A model generated the notes under the pieces. It was given only the letters and a program-made list of their open reading frames with translations. It did no database searches and had not been told where the DNA came from. From the NCBI GenBank assembly GCA_020628085.1, contig JAHDFQ010000004.1, forward strand, positions 25,685 to 71,261: a DNA stretch of 45,577 nt. The letters run 5' to 3'. The first letter of the stretch is position 1, and every line of letters begins with the position of its first letter. The position numbers and the translations under genes were made by a program. Shown one piece after another: positions 37,324-45,523 of this stretch. This DNA is from Saprospiraceae bacterium. Lineage in GTDB: Bacteria; Bacteroidota; Bacteroidia; Chitinophagales; Saprospiraceae.

Positions 37324-38217
37324 TTATTTTTTCTTTAAGGTGAAAATTATAGGAGTTGAAAGACTAATTGGCAGTAACTTAAATAAATTTAACAATCGTG
37401 TTGTTTTCAAGACTTTTACTATTGGAATTAAGTTTTTATGTCTGCTTGCAAACCCTGGATCTGTTAGTACACGATTCAGTGCATTAAAAAAAATATTTTT
37501 CTTAAATTGTATATCTAGATTTAAGTTTGAACTCATTTTTCTAAGGCTACCTGTTGTTATGAAATTTAAACCTTTCCACATCTCATTATGAACCAACTCT
37601 GGTTTTAATTTTTGTGTTGATCTTGGAAAAAATGGGATAAGCATGATTCCAAAATGAGGTTCATAAGGCACATTATAATTGACCGTATTATGTACCATTT
37701 CTCCACCATCAGACAATACTTTTTGCAAACCAGCAAGGGTTTCTTCTAAAGCAGGAATATGTTCTAAAACATTATTAGAAAATATGAAGTCAAATATTTG
37801 ATTTATTTTATGTGCATCCTGACCTAAATAATTATACCATCTATCAGCAGACACACCAAGCACTCTAAATAGCTCTTTGCCAGCATCAAAATAGTTATTA
37901 AATCCTGAATCAGAAGGTTCTAGTGCATAAATATTATAACCCGCTTGTTGTAAAAAAGCATAGGTTAATCCTACCCCTCCTCCAACTTCTAAAATGGGTA
38001 TTTTTTTATCAACTTTTTTATGATCTAATAATGAAACTGATATTTTAGCTTCTTCAAGATATGCATTAAAGGTTCGGTCAAATATCTTACGTTCATTATT
38101 TTCTTTACGACTAACTCTTTGACCTATAACAGTATTCAAAATAGTTTCTCGAACTTTATCATCCGCATAAAGTTGATCTATTTTTGATTCGTAATATTTC
38201 GCTATTAACTCAACCAT
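37324..38217 (-). CDS. SAM-dependent methyltransferase
   Basis: The protein has 297 residues. Class I Rossmann methyltransferase: motif I ILEVGGGVGLTYAFLQ at about 75-90, then IFDFIFSNNVLEHIP, and LSDGGEMVHNTVNYN after motif III. The tail (about 225-297) is basic and helical. It is likely to methylate a sugar or lipid-linked intermediate, given the operon. It is the last gene of the seven-gene minus operon, 28 bp after the previous methyltransferase. It meets the + strand operon tail to tail with no terminator visible. Confidence 0.85.
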   Translation of the reverse strand: MVELIAKYYESKIDQLYADDKVRETILNTVIGQRVSRKENNERKIFDRTFNAYLEEAKISVSLLDHKKVDKKIPILEVGGGVGLTYAFLQQAGYNIYALEPSDSGFNNYFDAGKELFRVLGVSADRWYNYLGQDAHKINQIFDFIFSNNVLEHIPALEETLAGLQKVLSDGGEMVHNTVNYNVPYEPHFGIMLIPFFPRSTQKLKPELVHNEMWKGLNFITTGSLRKMSSNLNLDIQFKKNIFFNALNRVLTDPGFASRHKNLIPIVKVLKTTRLLNLFKLLPISLSTPIIFTLKKK

Positions 38218-38246
38218 TTTATATAATTTGATGTAGAACGCACTAA

Positions 38247-39062
38247 TTACTTCTTAGTAGCTACTAATGTGAAGGAAGAAGAAATGTTATTGGCCATCGG
38301 ATGATAACGTAGTAATATATCTATAAATTTAATGGGAAATGTAAGTATCATTAAAATAAAAAATATCAACTTATACAGAGGCTTTATTCCAAATGATAAT
38401 ACCATGGCAACCCACTCTTGAAAAATCCATAAAAAGCCCCCAGTTGGTCCTCCTAGTCCTTTTACTTCTTCTAGTTCGTAATCGCTGTATAAAACTTTGA
38501 TACCTTCAATTGTTCTACGTGAAAAATCATATGGTGAAGCATGGAATCCCTGCATAAATGGAAATAAGGAATAAACCTTACCTCCTTTTTTGAGTACTCT
38601 TCTTATTTCTTGCACTACCTTTTCTGGGTTTGGAACATGTTCCAATACAGCAATATTAACGACTATATCTATTGAATTATCTTCAAAAGGTAAGGCTGCT
38701 ATATCACAGACAATATCAACATTATCGTAGGCAAAAATATCGCAATTTATTACCTTGTCTGAAATGTATGAATTTCCACTCCCTATATTTAGAGCAACCG
38801 TATTTTCTGACTGTAGGTGTTTGTCTAAAAACTGCTTCAAATGTCGTTTAGATGGAACCGTGTAAATAGGGCTAAATAAATCAATCAAAAACCGATATAT
38901 TTTATGGTTCTTTTTTAAAATTCCTTTTAACTTATTTAGATAATCTTTTTCGTATTCCTCTTCTTCCAATGCTAAAAAGTAATACTTATTATTTTTTAAC
39001 TGGTAGTTATTATTAGAAAAAAATTCTTTTAAAAAATTTATGTCCTTGTTTGTAGTGGTCAT
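38247..39062 (-). CDS. SAM-dependent methyltransferase, membrane-associated tail
   Basis: The protein has 271 residues. Motif I is at about 88-98 (ALNIGSGNSYI). DIVVNIAVLEHVPNPEKVVQEI and LKKGGKVYSLFPFMQGFHASP complete a type 11 methyltransferase core. The C-terminal part (about 215-250, LYKLIFFILMILTFPIKFI) is strongly hydrophobic and probably touches the membrane, which would suit a lipid-linked substrate. This resembles methyltransferases of O-antigen loci, but the substrate is not visible. It lies 11 bp after the epimerase gene. Confidence 0.85.
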   Translation of the reverse strand: MTTTNKDINFLKEFFSNNNYQLKNNKYYFLALEEEEYEKDYLNKLKGILKKNHKIYRFLIDLFSPIYTVPSKRHLKQFLDKHLQSENTVALNIGSGNSYISDKVINCDIFAYDNVDIVCDIAALPFEDNSIDIVVNIAVLEHVPNPEKVVQEIRRVLKKGGKVYSLFPFMQGFHASPYDFSRRTIEGIKVLYSDYELEEVKGLGGPTGGFLWIFQEWVAMVLSFGIKPLYKLIFFILMILTFPIKFIDILLRYHPMANNISSSFTLVATKK

Positions 39063-39073
39063 TTTTTGCTTAT

Positions 39074-39979
39074 TTATATTAAATTATTTTTAATATTCAA
39101 TAACTCTTGCTTAAATACATTAACATTATTAATGATATTTAAATTTTCTTCACCTATATGTACTCTAATACTTCCCATTTTTATATGTTTATTAACAAAA
39201 ACATATTGAAGTTTAGGATAGATTTCTTTTAAGTATTCAATAATTTCTAATACAGAAAAGTGATGCTTTACAGCAGTATGAGTCCCCGCACTAAAATCGG
39301 AATCTAACGGACGAAGTAAAGATTCTGCTGCATCTGTAACTCTTATAAAAGGTCGCACTTGATGACCATCACCAAAGACAGAAATGGTATTTCCATAGTG
39401 TGCCTCGAACATCAATTTATTGATAATTGTATTGAAACGAACACAAGGATTTACACCATAGATATTTCCAATTCGGATATTATAAATACTTATATCGCTA
39501 CCAATATCGAGCTGTTGTTCACCTCGCCATTTAGAAATGCCATAAAAAGACTTTGGACTAGGAGTATCTTTAAGAGCGGCAGCCTCTTCGCTATATCCGT
39601 AAACGTATATACTTGAAGCATAAACAATAGATTTTACCTGTTGCTTAATCGCTTCATTAATGAGTACTGCCGTACCCCAAGTATTGGTTTGTTCAAAAAA
39701 ATGAGCGTCAATATCCCGATCAGGTTCTGAAGTTTTAGCTGCCAAGTGAAAAACAGTATCTATGCCTTTTAGCGATTCTCCTAGTTTTCTGTTATCCAGT
39801 ATATCTCCATTAATAAATTTTATTTTTTGGGATTTATTCAGTTGAGTAAGAAAAAAAGGATACGAATTGGCACTTAAATTATCGTAAATAATAATTTGGC
39901 TTATTTCTGCCCTTTGTTCCAAACGCTCAATTAAACTATAACCTAAATAGCCTGCACCACCTGTTACTAATACTTTCAT
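39074..39979 (-). CDS. NAD-dependent nucleotide-sugar epimerase/dehydratase
   Basis: This 301-residue extended SDR has the NAD-binding GGAGYLG at 7-13, SSIYVYG at 122-128, and the catalytic YGISK (Tyr146, Lys150). IRIGNIYGVN and VFGDGHQVRPFIRVTDAAE complete a nucleotide-sugar enzyme of the GalE/RmlB group. The exact reaction (epimerase, dehydratase or reductase) cannot be read off. It is not a sulfoquinovose synthase: it is far shorter and lacks the typical insertions. The gene lies 10 bp after cysH. Confidence 0.88.
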   Translation of the reverse strand: MKVLVTGGAGYLGYSLIERLEQRAEISQIIIYDNLSANSYPFFLTQLNKSQKIKFINGDILDNRKLGESLKGIDTVFHLAAKTSEPDRDIDAHFFEQTNTWGTAVLINEAIKQQVKSIVYASSIYVYGYSEEAAALKDTPSPKSFYGISKWRGEQQLDIGSDISIYNIRIGNIYGVNPCVRFNTIINKLMFEAHYGNTISVFGDGHQVRPFIRVTDAAESLLRPLDSDFSAGTHTAVKHHFSVLEIIEYLKEIYPKLQYVFVNKHIKMGSIRVHIGEENLNIINNVNVFKQELLNIKNNLI

Positions 39980-39989
39980 TTGAATCTAT

Positions 39990-40661
39990 TTATGTATGCA
40001 ACCCACATTCTGTTTTATCTAATCCTTCCCAACGCCCAGAACGACTTTCTCCAAATTCTATAAAAGAAGTGCAAGGTTCACAACCTATACTACCACCTGC
40101 CAAATCATATAAAGGATGTTGAGGTAAATCATATTGATGAATATATTGCCAAATCATTCTTTTATCCCATTCTAACATAGGATAATATTTGAGAATATCA
40201 CTTCTTGAGTCATCTTCTTTAGAAAGTCCTGATCTATGCGTGTTTTGATCTCTCCGCAATCCACTTATCCAAATATCATACTGTGCAATAATTGGTTCTA
40301 GGGGTAATACTTTGTTCAAATAACAGCAATGATCTGGCTTCGAAGTGAAGTGAAATTTACCTCCTGTATTTTTTTGTTCTATTTTACTGATTGGTGATTC
40401 TAAATCGATTACTTTAATTCCCAGCCTAGTGGCTACTTGATTTTTAAAAGCAATCGTTTCTGGAAAGTGAAATCCAGTATTTAGAAAATAAACAGGTATA
40501 TTTTCATCTATTGTACTGATAATGTGTAATAGTGGAATACTATGAGATTGAAAAGAGGAGGATATAAAAATAGATTTACCTTCTTTTTTGTACTGGCCAA
40601 GTTGCTGTTTGATACCCGTAATTTCCTGTTCAATTTTGATTGTAGTATCCGTTGATTTCAT
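39990..40661 (-). CDS. cysH: APS reductase-type CysH protein
   Basis: The protein has 223 residues. Full-length adenosine-phosphosulfate reductase: SSSFQSHSIPLLHI (35-48), LNTGFHFPET (60-69), CC at 112-113 in KPDHCCYLNKVLPLEP, WISGLRRDQNTHR (131-143), CxxC at 194-197 in IGCEPCTSF, and the catalytic Cys219 in KTECGLH. The CC plus CxxC set binds a 4Fe-4S cluster and marks the APS, not PAPS, type. It reduces APS to sulfite with thioredoxin-type donors. It starts directly after the GNAT stop (TAG then ATG, no gap), inside a sugar operon, with no sulfate-assimilation genes beside it. Confidence 0.92.
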   Translation of the reverse strand: MKSTDTTIKIEQEITGIKQQLGQYKKEGKSIFISSSFQSHSIPLLHIISTIDENIPVYFLNTGFHFPETIAFKNQVATRLGIKVIDLESPISKIEQKNTGGKFHFTSKPDHCCYLNKVLPLEPIIAQYDIWISGLRRDQNTHRSGLSKEDDSRSDILKYYPMLEWDKRMIWQYIHQYDLPQHPLYDLAGGSIGCEPCTSFIEFGESRSGRWEGLDKTECGLHT

Positions 40662-41441
40662 CTAAGATTCTTGTTTTGAGAGTAGAAATGTCAGAGACAT
40701 TTTACTCAAATTTCGATCAGATCGGATATGATTTTTAACGACAGCATAGTTGGATAATTGAGTGGTATTATCCAAGTAAAACTCATTAGATACAAAATCA
40801 TTAAATAAAAAGGATTGTAGAGCTAAATGTAATTTTTTACCCTGATGTGCTTTTTCTATAGCGCACAAAATCCCTTTATAGAGTGGTGTTTCTTTATAAT
40901 CTTCCTTTTGTTCAAATATAAAAAAACCAACAACTTCACTTTCAAATTCTAAAACAGCAGTGTGTGCATTTTTAGAGTTAATGGAATAATTAATCCATGT
41001 TTCAAAGTAGCGTTCAGCATCCTTTTCATCAAAAAAATCTAAATCCTTATATCTAGATACAAAGTTACTATTCCAAGTTAAAAATCGATGTGTCATTTCT
41101 ACTATAACAGGCAGATCCGTAGCCATAGCATACCGAATATTGTATTCCTTATAGGTGTTTGGATGGTCAAAAGCTCCTTCTGCTCTATTAATCTTTGTAA
41201 CGAATGTTATCCTAGAATCAACCAATTGAAAATGGTACTTTTCTAATACTTTGGCCATCTTAATATGACACAAATCTAAGTTACATTCAATCAAATCAAA
41301 ATCCTCTGATGATAGCATTTGCTTCAATGCGTGTGAGCAGTCTACCTCATTCAAATGCTCTTTAAATACTAGAGCATAATATTTTTTGTTAAAAAAAGAG
41401 GACTCCCAATCTTTTAGTTTTAATTCTATGGACTTTGACAT
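40662..41441 (-). CDS. WecD/RffC-like GNAT acetyltransferase
   Basis: The protein has 259 residues. The N-terminal text LKLKDWESSFFNKKYYAL and the later KYHFQLVDSRITFVTKIN match the N-terminal half of WecD (TDP-fucosamine acetyltransferase). The GNAT core follows at about 101-250 (YNIRYAMATDLPVIVEMTH, VLEFESEVVGFFIFEQ, KAHQGKKLHLALQ). WecD acetylates dTDP-4-amino-4,6-dideoxygalactose to dTDP-Fuc4NAc; the transaminase that makes that substrate is encoded at 43109. The match is by pattern, so another amino-sugar acceptor is possible. The gene lies 4 bp after the hexapeptide gene and abuts cysH. Confidence 0.65.
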   Translation of the reverse strand: MSKSIELKLKDWESSFFNKKYYALVFKEHLNEVDCSHALKQMLSSEDFDLIECNLDLCHIKMAKVLEKYHFQLVDSRITFVTKINRAEGAFDHPNTYKEYNIRYAMATDLPVIVEMTHRFLTWNSNFVSRYKDLDFFDEKDAERYFETWINYSINSKNAHTAVLEFESEVVGFFIFEQKEDYKETPLYKGILCAIEKAHQGKKLHLALQSFLFNDFVSNEFYLDNTTQLSNYAVVKNHIRSDRNLSKMSLTFLLSKQES

Positions 41442-41445
41442 TTAA

Positions 41446-42000
41446 TTATATTGTAATTTTCTTATATAACTTAGCGGGCAATCCATACCAAATTTCATTA
41501 TCAGGAACATTCTTTCTCACCTGCGAACAAGCTCCAATTTCACTGTTTTCACCAACGGTAACTCCAGGTAAAATAACAACCGCAGCACCATATTTTGAAT
41601 TGTCTTTTAACACACAAGTCAATTTTTCTTTTTCACCAATCTTAGGGGTATCGGTAGCAACAAACCCATACTTTACAATGACATTAGATCCTACAATTGT
41701 TCCTGCTGAAAGTGTACATCGACTACCAAAACTAGAATAATCTCCAACGACACAATTATCTCTAATCTCCCCAAAACTTGTCATTCTTACACCTTTACCC
41801 AATCGAGCTTCAATACCAATTTTTGTATAAGTCCCAATAAAGCAGTCATCTCCTATTATGGCACCTTTTTTAATCATAGCATAATCTTCTATGATGACAT
41901 TATTACCTATTGATACACCTTCTTCCACAATACAAAATCGTCCAATTTGGACATTTTTACCAAACTTTGCATGCTCTGAAATAAAATTAAATTTTTCCAT
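41446..42000 (-). CDS. Hexapeptide-repeat (left-handed beta-helix) acyltransferase
   Basis: I start at the ATG at 42000 (MEKFNFISEHAKFG), giving 184 residues. A possible ATG at 42021 adds seven unconserved residues. Many hexapeptide units ([LIV]-G-x4) are visible: IGRFCIVEEGVSIGNNVIIED, GAIIGDDCFIGTYT and LPGVTVGENSEIGACSQV, and NEIWYGLPAKLYKK is a typical ending. Such trimeric enzymes acetylate or formylate sugars. It may act on an amino sugar or, being in the same operon, be an alternative to the WecD-like enzyme. Confidence 0.88.
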   Translation of the reverse strand: MEKFNFISEHAKFGKNVQIGRFCIVEEGVSIGNNVIIEDYAMIKKGAIIGDDCFIGTYTKIGIEARLGKGVRMTSFGEIRDNCVVGDYSSFGSRCTLSAGTIVGSNVIVKYGFVATDTPKIGEKEKLTCVLKDNSKYGAAVVILPGVTVGENSEIGACSQVRKNVPDNEIWYGLPAKLYKKITI

Positions 42001-42047
42001 ATTATTATTTTTTGGGTTCAAAAGATTATTTTAACTGTTATATGAGA

Positions 42048-43025
42048 CTATCGAGTTGTTACGGTTTGATGTTTGTTTGCACTTTCCAACTCATTGTCTT
42101 TAGTTACTATGGTTTTCACTACAAAAGCAGGTTTTTCTTCCACACTACGGATAATTCGAATTAGATATTCTCCTATGATACCTAAAGTGAAGAGCTGTAG
42201 ACCCCCAAAAAAGACTAAAGCTACAATTGTAGATGTCCAACCAGTTACACTTGTACCCAGTACAAAATATTGAAGTACAGCAATAAAGATAAAAACCAAA
42301 CTCCCTCCTGCGATTAGCAGACCAATATTTCCAATGATTTGAAGTAATAAAGAAGAATTATTAATTAGTAAAAAACTAAAAAGTTTTAGCATCTTACCTA
42401 AGGTATAACCCGAGGTGCCTTCCATTCTTTCGTGGTGTGGTATTTTTACTGAAGTGACATTTTTCGAAACATAAAACATCAATGCTGGAATAAATGGAGT
42501 GGGTGTCTTGATTTGTAGCATTCCATCAACAACACTTCTGTTGAATAATCGAAATGCTGAAAGTTGAATCCCCTTGGGTTTTCCTAAAATAATATGATCG
42601 AAATAGCCCTTCAATTTACTTGCCATTCGCCTTGAAAAACCATGTGTTTTCTTAGTTAAATGTCCAATTACAATATCATACTCTCTCTTTTCCCATAAAC
42701 GCATAATATCAGCAGGGGCATGCTGGTAGTCATCGTCCATCGTAATAATATAATCTCCTTTTGAAAGCGATAAACCGCAAAGAGTAGCTGGTTGCTGACC
42801 AAAGTTTCTAGTCAATCGAATCCCTTTCACATGTTGGAAAGTGTTCGTTACATCTTGCACACTTGTCCAAGTATCTTGATTAGGAGAATAATCATCTACT
42901 AACAATATCTCATATGATATATTGTTAGTCCGAAGGACATTAATAATATCATTTGTCAATCTTTTTAGAATAACCGACGTATTGTAAACAGGAATTACGA
43001 TTGAAAGCTCAACTTTTCGTTCCAA
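42048..43025 (-). CDS. Polyprenyl-phosphate glycosyltransferase (GtrB/ArnC-like GT2)
   Basis: The protein has 325 residues. The GT2 core (ELSIVIPVYNTS, EILLVDDYSPN, then ITMDDDYQHAPADI at about 95-108) is followed by two C-terminal TM segments (about 228-290, LLLQIIGNIGLLIAGGSL and TIVALVFFGGLQLFTLGI). This is the layout of GtrB, ArnC and DPM1-type enzymes that put a sugar on undecaprenyl phosphate. A GtrA-like flippase is encoded nearby at 44251. It is the first gene of the minus operon; the divergent 83 bp to rffA hold the promoters, but no full -7 box is visible. Confidence 0.88.
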   Translation of the reverse strand: MERKVELSIVIPVYNTSVILKRLTNDIINVLRTNNISYEILLVDDYSPNQDTWTSVQDVTNTFQHVKGIRLTRNFGQQPATLCGLSLSKGDYIITMDDDYQHAPADIMRLWEKREYDIVIGHLTKKTHGFSRRMASKLKGYFDHIILGKPKGIQLSAFRLFNRSVVDGMLQIKTPTPFIPALMFYVSKNVTSVKIPHHERMEGTSGYTLGKMLKLFSFLLINNSSLLLQIIGNIGLLIAGGSLVFIFIAVLQYFVLGTSVTGWTSTIVALVFFGGLQLFTLGIIGEYLIRIIRSVEEKPAFVVKTIVTKDNELESANKHQTVTTR

Positions 43026-43108
43026 AATTTGGGGATTATATATTTATATTTAAAATAATTTCCACTTCAATGTCATAAATATTATCAACTTGCTCATACA
43101 TTAAAAAC

Positions 43109-44242
43109 ATGAAAATACCATTTAACAAGCCATATCTATCTGGAAAAGAACTTTATTATATTTCCACTACTATACACAATGGCAGAACGGCTGGAAATAA
43201 TGATTTCACCAAAAAATGTCATGCTTTCTTTCAGGATAAGTTTCAATTCAATAAGACCTTGTTTACTACATCTTGTACAGATGCTTTAGAGATGTCAGCC
43301 CTTTTAATGAAAATTCAACCTGGTGATGAAGTTATTATACCTTCTTATACTTTTGTTTCCACTGCCAATGCCTTTGTACTAAGAGGTGCAAAAATAGTAT
43401 TTGCTGATAGTTACGTAAACAACCCCAATATAGATTCATCTGGTATTGAAAAATTAATTACGCATAAAACAAAAGCCATAGTAGTTGTGCATTATGCTGG
43501 AGTTGCTTGTAATATGGATGAAGTTTTAGCGATTGCAGAAAAATATAAATTATTTATAGTGGAAGATGCTGCTCAAGCTATTGACTCTTACTATAAAGAA
43601 AAACCACTTGGTGGAATTGGTGACCTTGGAACGTTCTCCTTCCATGAAACTAAAAATATTATTTGTGGCGAAGGTGGCTTGTTAGTCGTTAATGAGCAAC
43701 AGTTTACTAAGCGTGCTGAAATTATCTGGGAAAAAGGAACGAATAGAGCTGCTTTCTTTAGGGGAGAAGTCAATAAATATGGCTGGGTTGATATTGGTTC
43801 ATCTTTTTTAGCTTCTGAAATATTAGCTGCCTTTCTATATGCACAGCTGGAACACATGGAAGAAATTCAGACTAGAAGAAAAGAAATTTGGCAAAATTAC
43901 TATGACGGACTATTACCTTTAGCTACCTCTGAAAAAATAGCTCTTCCTCATATTCCAGAATATGCTAGTCAAAATGGACATCTATTTTATATCACATGCA
44001 ACTCCTTAGAAGAAAGAAGTTTATTGATAAAGTATTTAAGAGATAGAGGGATCTATGCTGTTTTTCATTATTTATCCTTGCATAAAAGTAAGTTTTTTGA
44101 AAATCAATATACAGGTGAAGCACTACCAAATTGTGATCGGTTTGCTGATAATCTACTTAGACTCCCCTTGTTTTATGAACTTACAAATGAAGCACAACAA
44201 AAGATTATAGCCGATATTTTTGATTTCTATAAAGACAGATAA
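43109..44242 (+). CDS. rffA: dTDP-4-amino-4,6-dideoxygalactose transaminase
   Basis: The protein has 377 residues. DegT/DnrJ/EryC1-type PLP aminotransferase with close pattern agreement to WecE/RffA: VIIPSYTFVSTANAFVLRG, VVVHYAGVACNMDEV, and GTFSFHETKN with the PLP lysine at Lys182. EKGTNRAAFFRGEVNKYGW, then IGSSFLASEILAAFLYAQLE, and ending LLRLPLFYELT, continue the match. It converts dTDP-4-keto-6-deoxyglucose to dTDP-Fuc4N. The upstream RmlA and RmlB are not in the window. It lies 8 bp before the GtrA gene. Confidence 0.92.
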   Translation: MKIPFNKPYLSGKELYYISTTIHNGRTAGNNDFTKKCHAFFQDKFQFNKTLFTTSCTDALEMSALLMKIQPGDEVIIPSYTFVSTANAFVLRGAKIVFADSYVNNPNIDSSGIEKLITHKTKAIVVVHYAGVACNMDEVLAIAEKYKLFIVEDAAQAIDSYYKEKPLGGIGDLGTFSFHETKNIICGEGGLLVVNEQQFTKRAEIIWEKGTNRAAFFRGEVNKYGWVDIGSSFLASEILAAFLYAQLEHMEEIQTRRKEIWQNYYDGLLPLATSEKIALPHIPEYASQNGHLFYITCNSLEERSLLIKYLRDRGIYAVFHYLSLHKSKFFENQYTGEALPNCDRFADNLLRLPLFYELTNEAQQKIIADIFDFYKDR

Positions 44243-44250
44243 ATTTTATT

Positions 44251-44646
44251 TTGAAAGAATTATACGCTTTTTTCAGATATGTTGGTGTAGGTGTTGTCAT
44301 GCTAATTTTTTCATTATTATCATTTTACATTACACTTGAGGTTTATCAACTTCCTCTATACCCCACATATATTGTTACTTATTTTATAGCAATATTTATT
44401 TCTTATGTACTCAACTCTAAGTTTACGTTTAAAAAAGAGCAAAGTAAGGAAGATGCTTTTAAGTATTATTTGGTTTATGGTTTGGGAATGATAATTGGAA
44501 TTAGTTTACTAAAATTATTTAGCTATCTTTTCGATGTCTCTAACTTTGTGCTAGTGCTGTTGATACTTGTTCCGAGAACATTAATCACTTATATATTAAG
44601 TAGAATATTCGTTTTCAACAATAATCTTCAAAATTCAACTAAATAA
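44251..44646 (+). CDS. GtrA-like flippase-type membrane protein (TTG start)
   Basis: The protein has 131 residues with four TM segments (FFRYVGVGVVMLIFSLLSFYI, TYIVTYFIAIFISYVLNSKF, LVYGLGMIIGISLLKLFSYL, VLVLLILVPRTLITYILS). NSKFTFKK and the closing SRIFVFNN are typical GtrA features. The best start is TTG at 44251, 8 bp after the rffA stop; the next ATG would cut off the first TM. GtrA proteins are thought to flip undecaprenyl-phosphate sugars made by GtrB-type enzymes. Confidence 0.85.
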   Translation: MKELYAFFRYVGVGVVMLIFSLLSFYITLEVYQLPLYPTYIVTYFIAIFISYVLNSKFTFKKEQSKEDAFKYYLVYGLGMIIGISLLKLFSYLFDVSNFVLVLLILVPRTLITYILSRIFVFNNNLQNSTK

Positions 44647-45301
44647 TTTACCAATAGGCTATTGATGGTATCATTTATGCTTATAATACGTTGTAATATA
44701 CTAAAGAATAAAACTAACTAACTAAAAAAGTTCGTTGAAAAATTGATAGCAAATTCATAATTGTATTTAATGATGGTGTAAGTGCCTTTTCAAATTTTTT
44801 AGTACAGAAATAATCTTTAACTGTAAGCATTTATATTTAAATAGCCAACCTGGCTGACAGGCAAATAATTTCGTAAAAGCACCTACATTGCCTAATATAA
44901 TTGAAAAAGGTATTCAAATACTATTTGAAAGTTTGTCAAATTGACTCCCTTTCATCTAAAAAACATTTTGTAATAAAACCGCGTCTTCTATCTCTTCTTC
45001 CTTTTTAGCATTGAATTGATTGAAGTTATAAGGCTCCATTTTAATTCACTCATTTACAGACCTCTATTTGTCTTTGGTAGAACTATTCAATAAATTTTAA
45101 TGTCACTTGAACGAATAGGCAAATAACAGTACTTGAGAAAAAATAATGCTTTTTCGTAAGTATACCCCGTTTTTAAATCACTCTTTTATCCTGCTATCAC
45201 ATTTACAATATACTATAATTTGCGTCAGATGGCACAGATTTAATAAACTATAGTTATTTTTATTCTTTAACTTTCACTTAAATGGTTTGTCAGTAAACCC
45301 C

Positions 45302-45433
45302 CTGCTGTTGGGCAGATTAGTGCAAAACAAATCTATTGAACCGTCAAAAATACCCGCTTGCGTTGGACAGGGTTCGTAACCCCGAGGATTCGGGATCAAT
45401 TACTTACTCTTTTTATGACAGCAGATTTTTTTT
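45302..45433 (+). other. Structured GC-richer element ending in a T-tract
   Basis: CTGCTGT at 45302-45308 pairs with ACAGCAG at 45418-45424 (7 bp plus two wobble pairs), and a T-run (45426-45433) follows directly. Inside lie GGGTT-CGT-AACCC (45370-45382) and CCCGA-GGAT-TCGGG (45381-45394), which overlap and therefore compete. GTTGGGCAG (45307-45315) and GTTGGACAG (45362-45370) are an imperfect direct repeat. It may be a small RNA with its terminator or a dispersed intergenic repeat. It is not a tRNA. Confidence 0.45.
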
Positions 45434-45465
45434 GCACAAGTTTTAACCCCATACTTTAGTTGGGA

Positions 45466-45473
45466 TAATTTTG
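45466..45473 (+). promoter_or_regulatory. Candidate -7 box of the glycosyltransferase at the window end
   Basis: TAATTTTG matches TAnnTTTG and would give a leader of about 45 nt before the ATG at 45524. No TTG is found at the expected -33 distance. Confidence 0.35.
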
Positions 45474-45523
45474 ACTGACTACTTAACTGACTGCTTTTAA
45501 TTAAACCGATTACAATCGCATTC

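Larger units (their letters stand above)
44647..45523. other. Long intergenic region with no convincing gene
   Basis: These 877 bp of A/T-rich DNA lie between the GtrA gene and the next glycosyltransferase. One minus-strand frame (44767-45039) runs 91 codons but has two internal stops (TAG and TGA), so it is at best a decayed gene. Its first part reads MEPYNFNQFNAKKEEEIED. Near the end it holds a GC-richer structured segment at 45302-45433, listed separately. I see no tRNA, CRISPR array or complete transposase. Confidence 0.5.

Noticed and set aside
39074-39979. Sulfoquinovose synthase (SQD1) as partner of CysH
   Set aside because: The epimerase is about 100 residues shorter than SQD1 and lacks its typical sequence. 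A sulfonated sugar is therefore unsupported by this gene.
44767-45039. 91-codon minus-strand frame with two internal stops
   Set aside because: It may be a decayed gene, but no family is recognisable, and A/T-rich DNA yields such frames by chance.
45360-45400. tRNA-like look of a GGGTTCG...CCC segment
   Set aside because: The loop of the stem is only three bases, and no acceptor or anticodon stem can be drawn, so it is not a tRNA.
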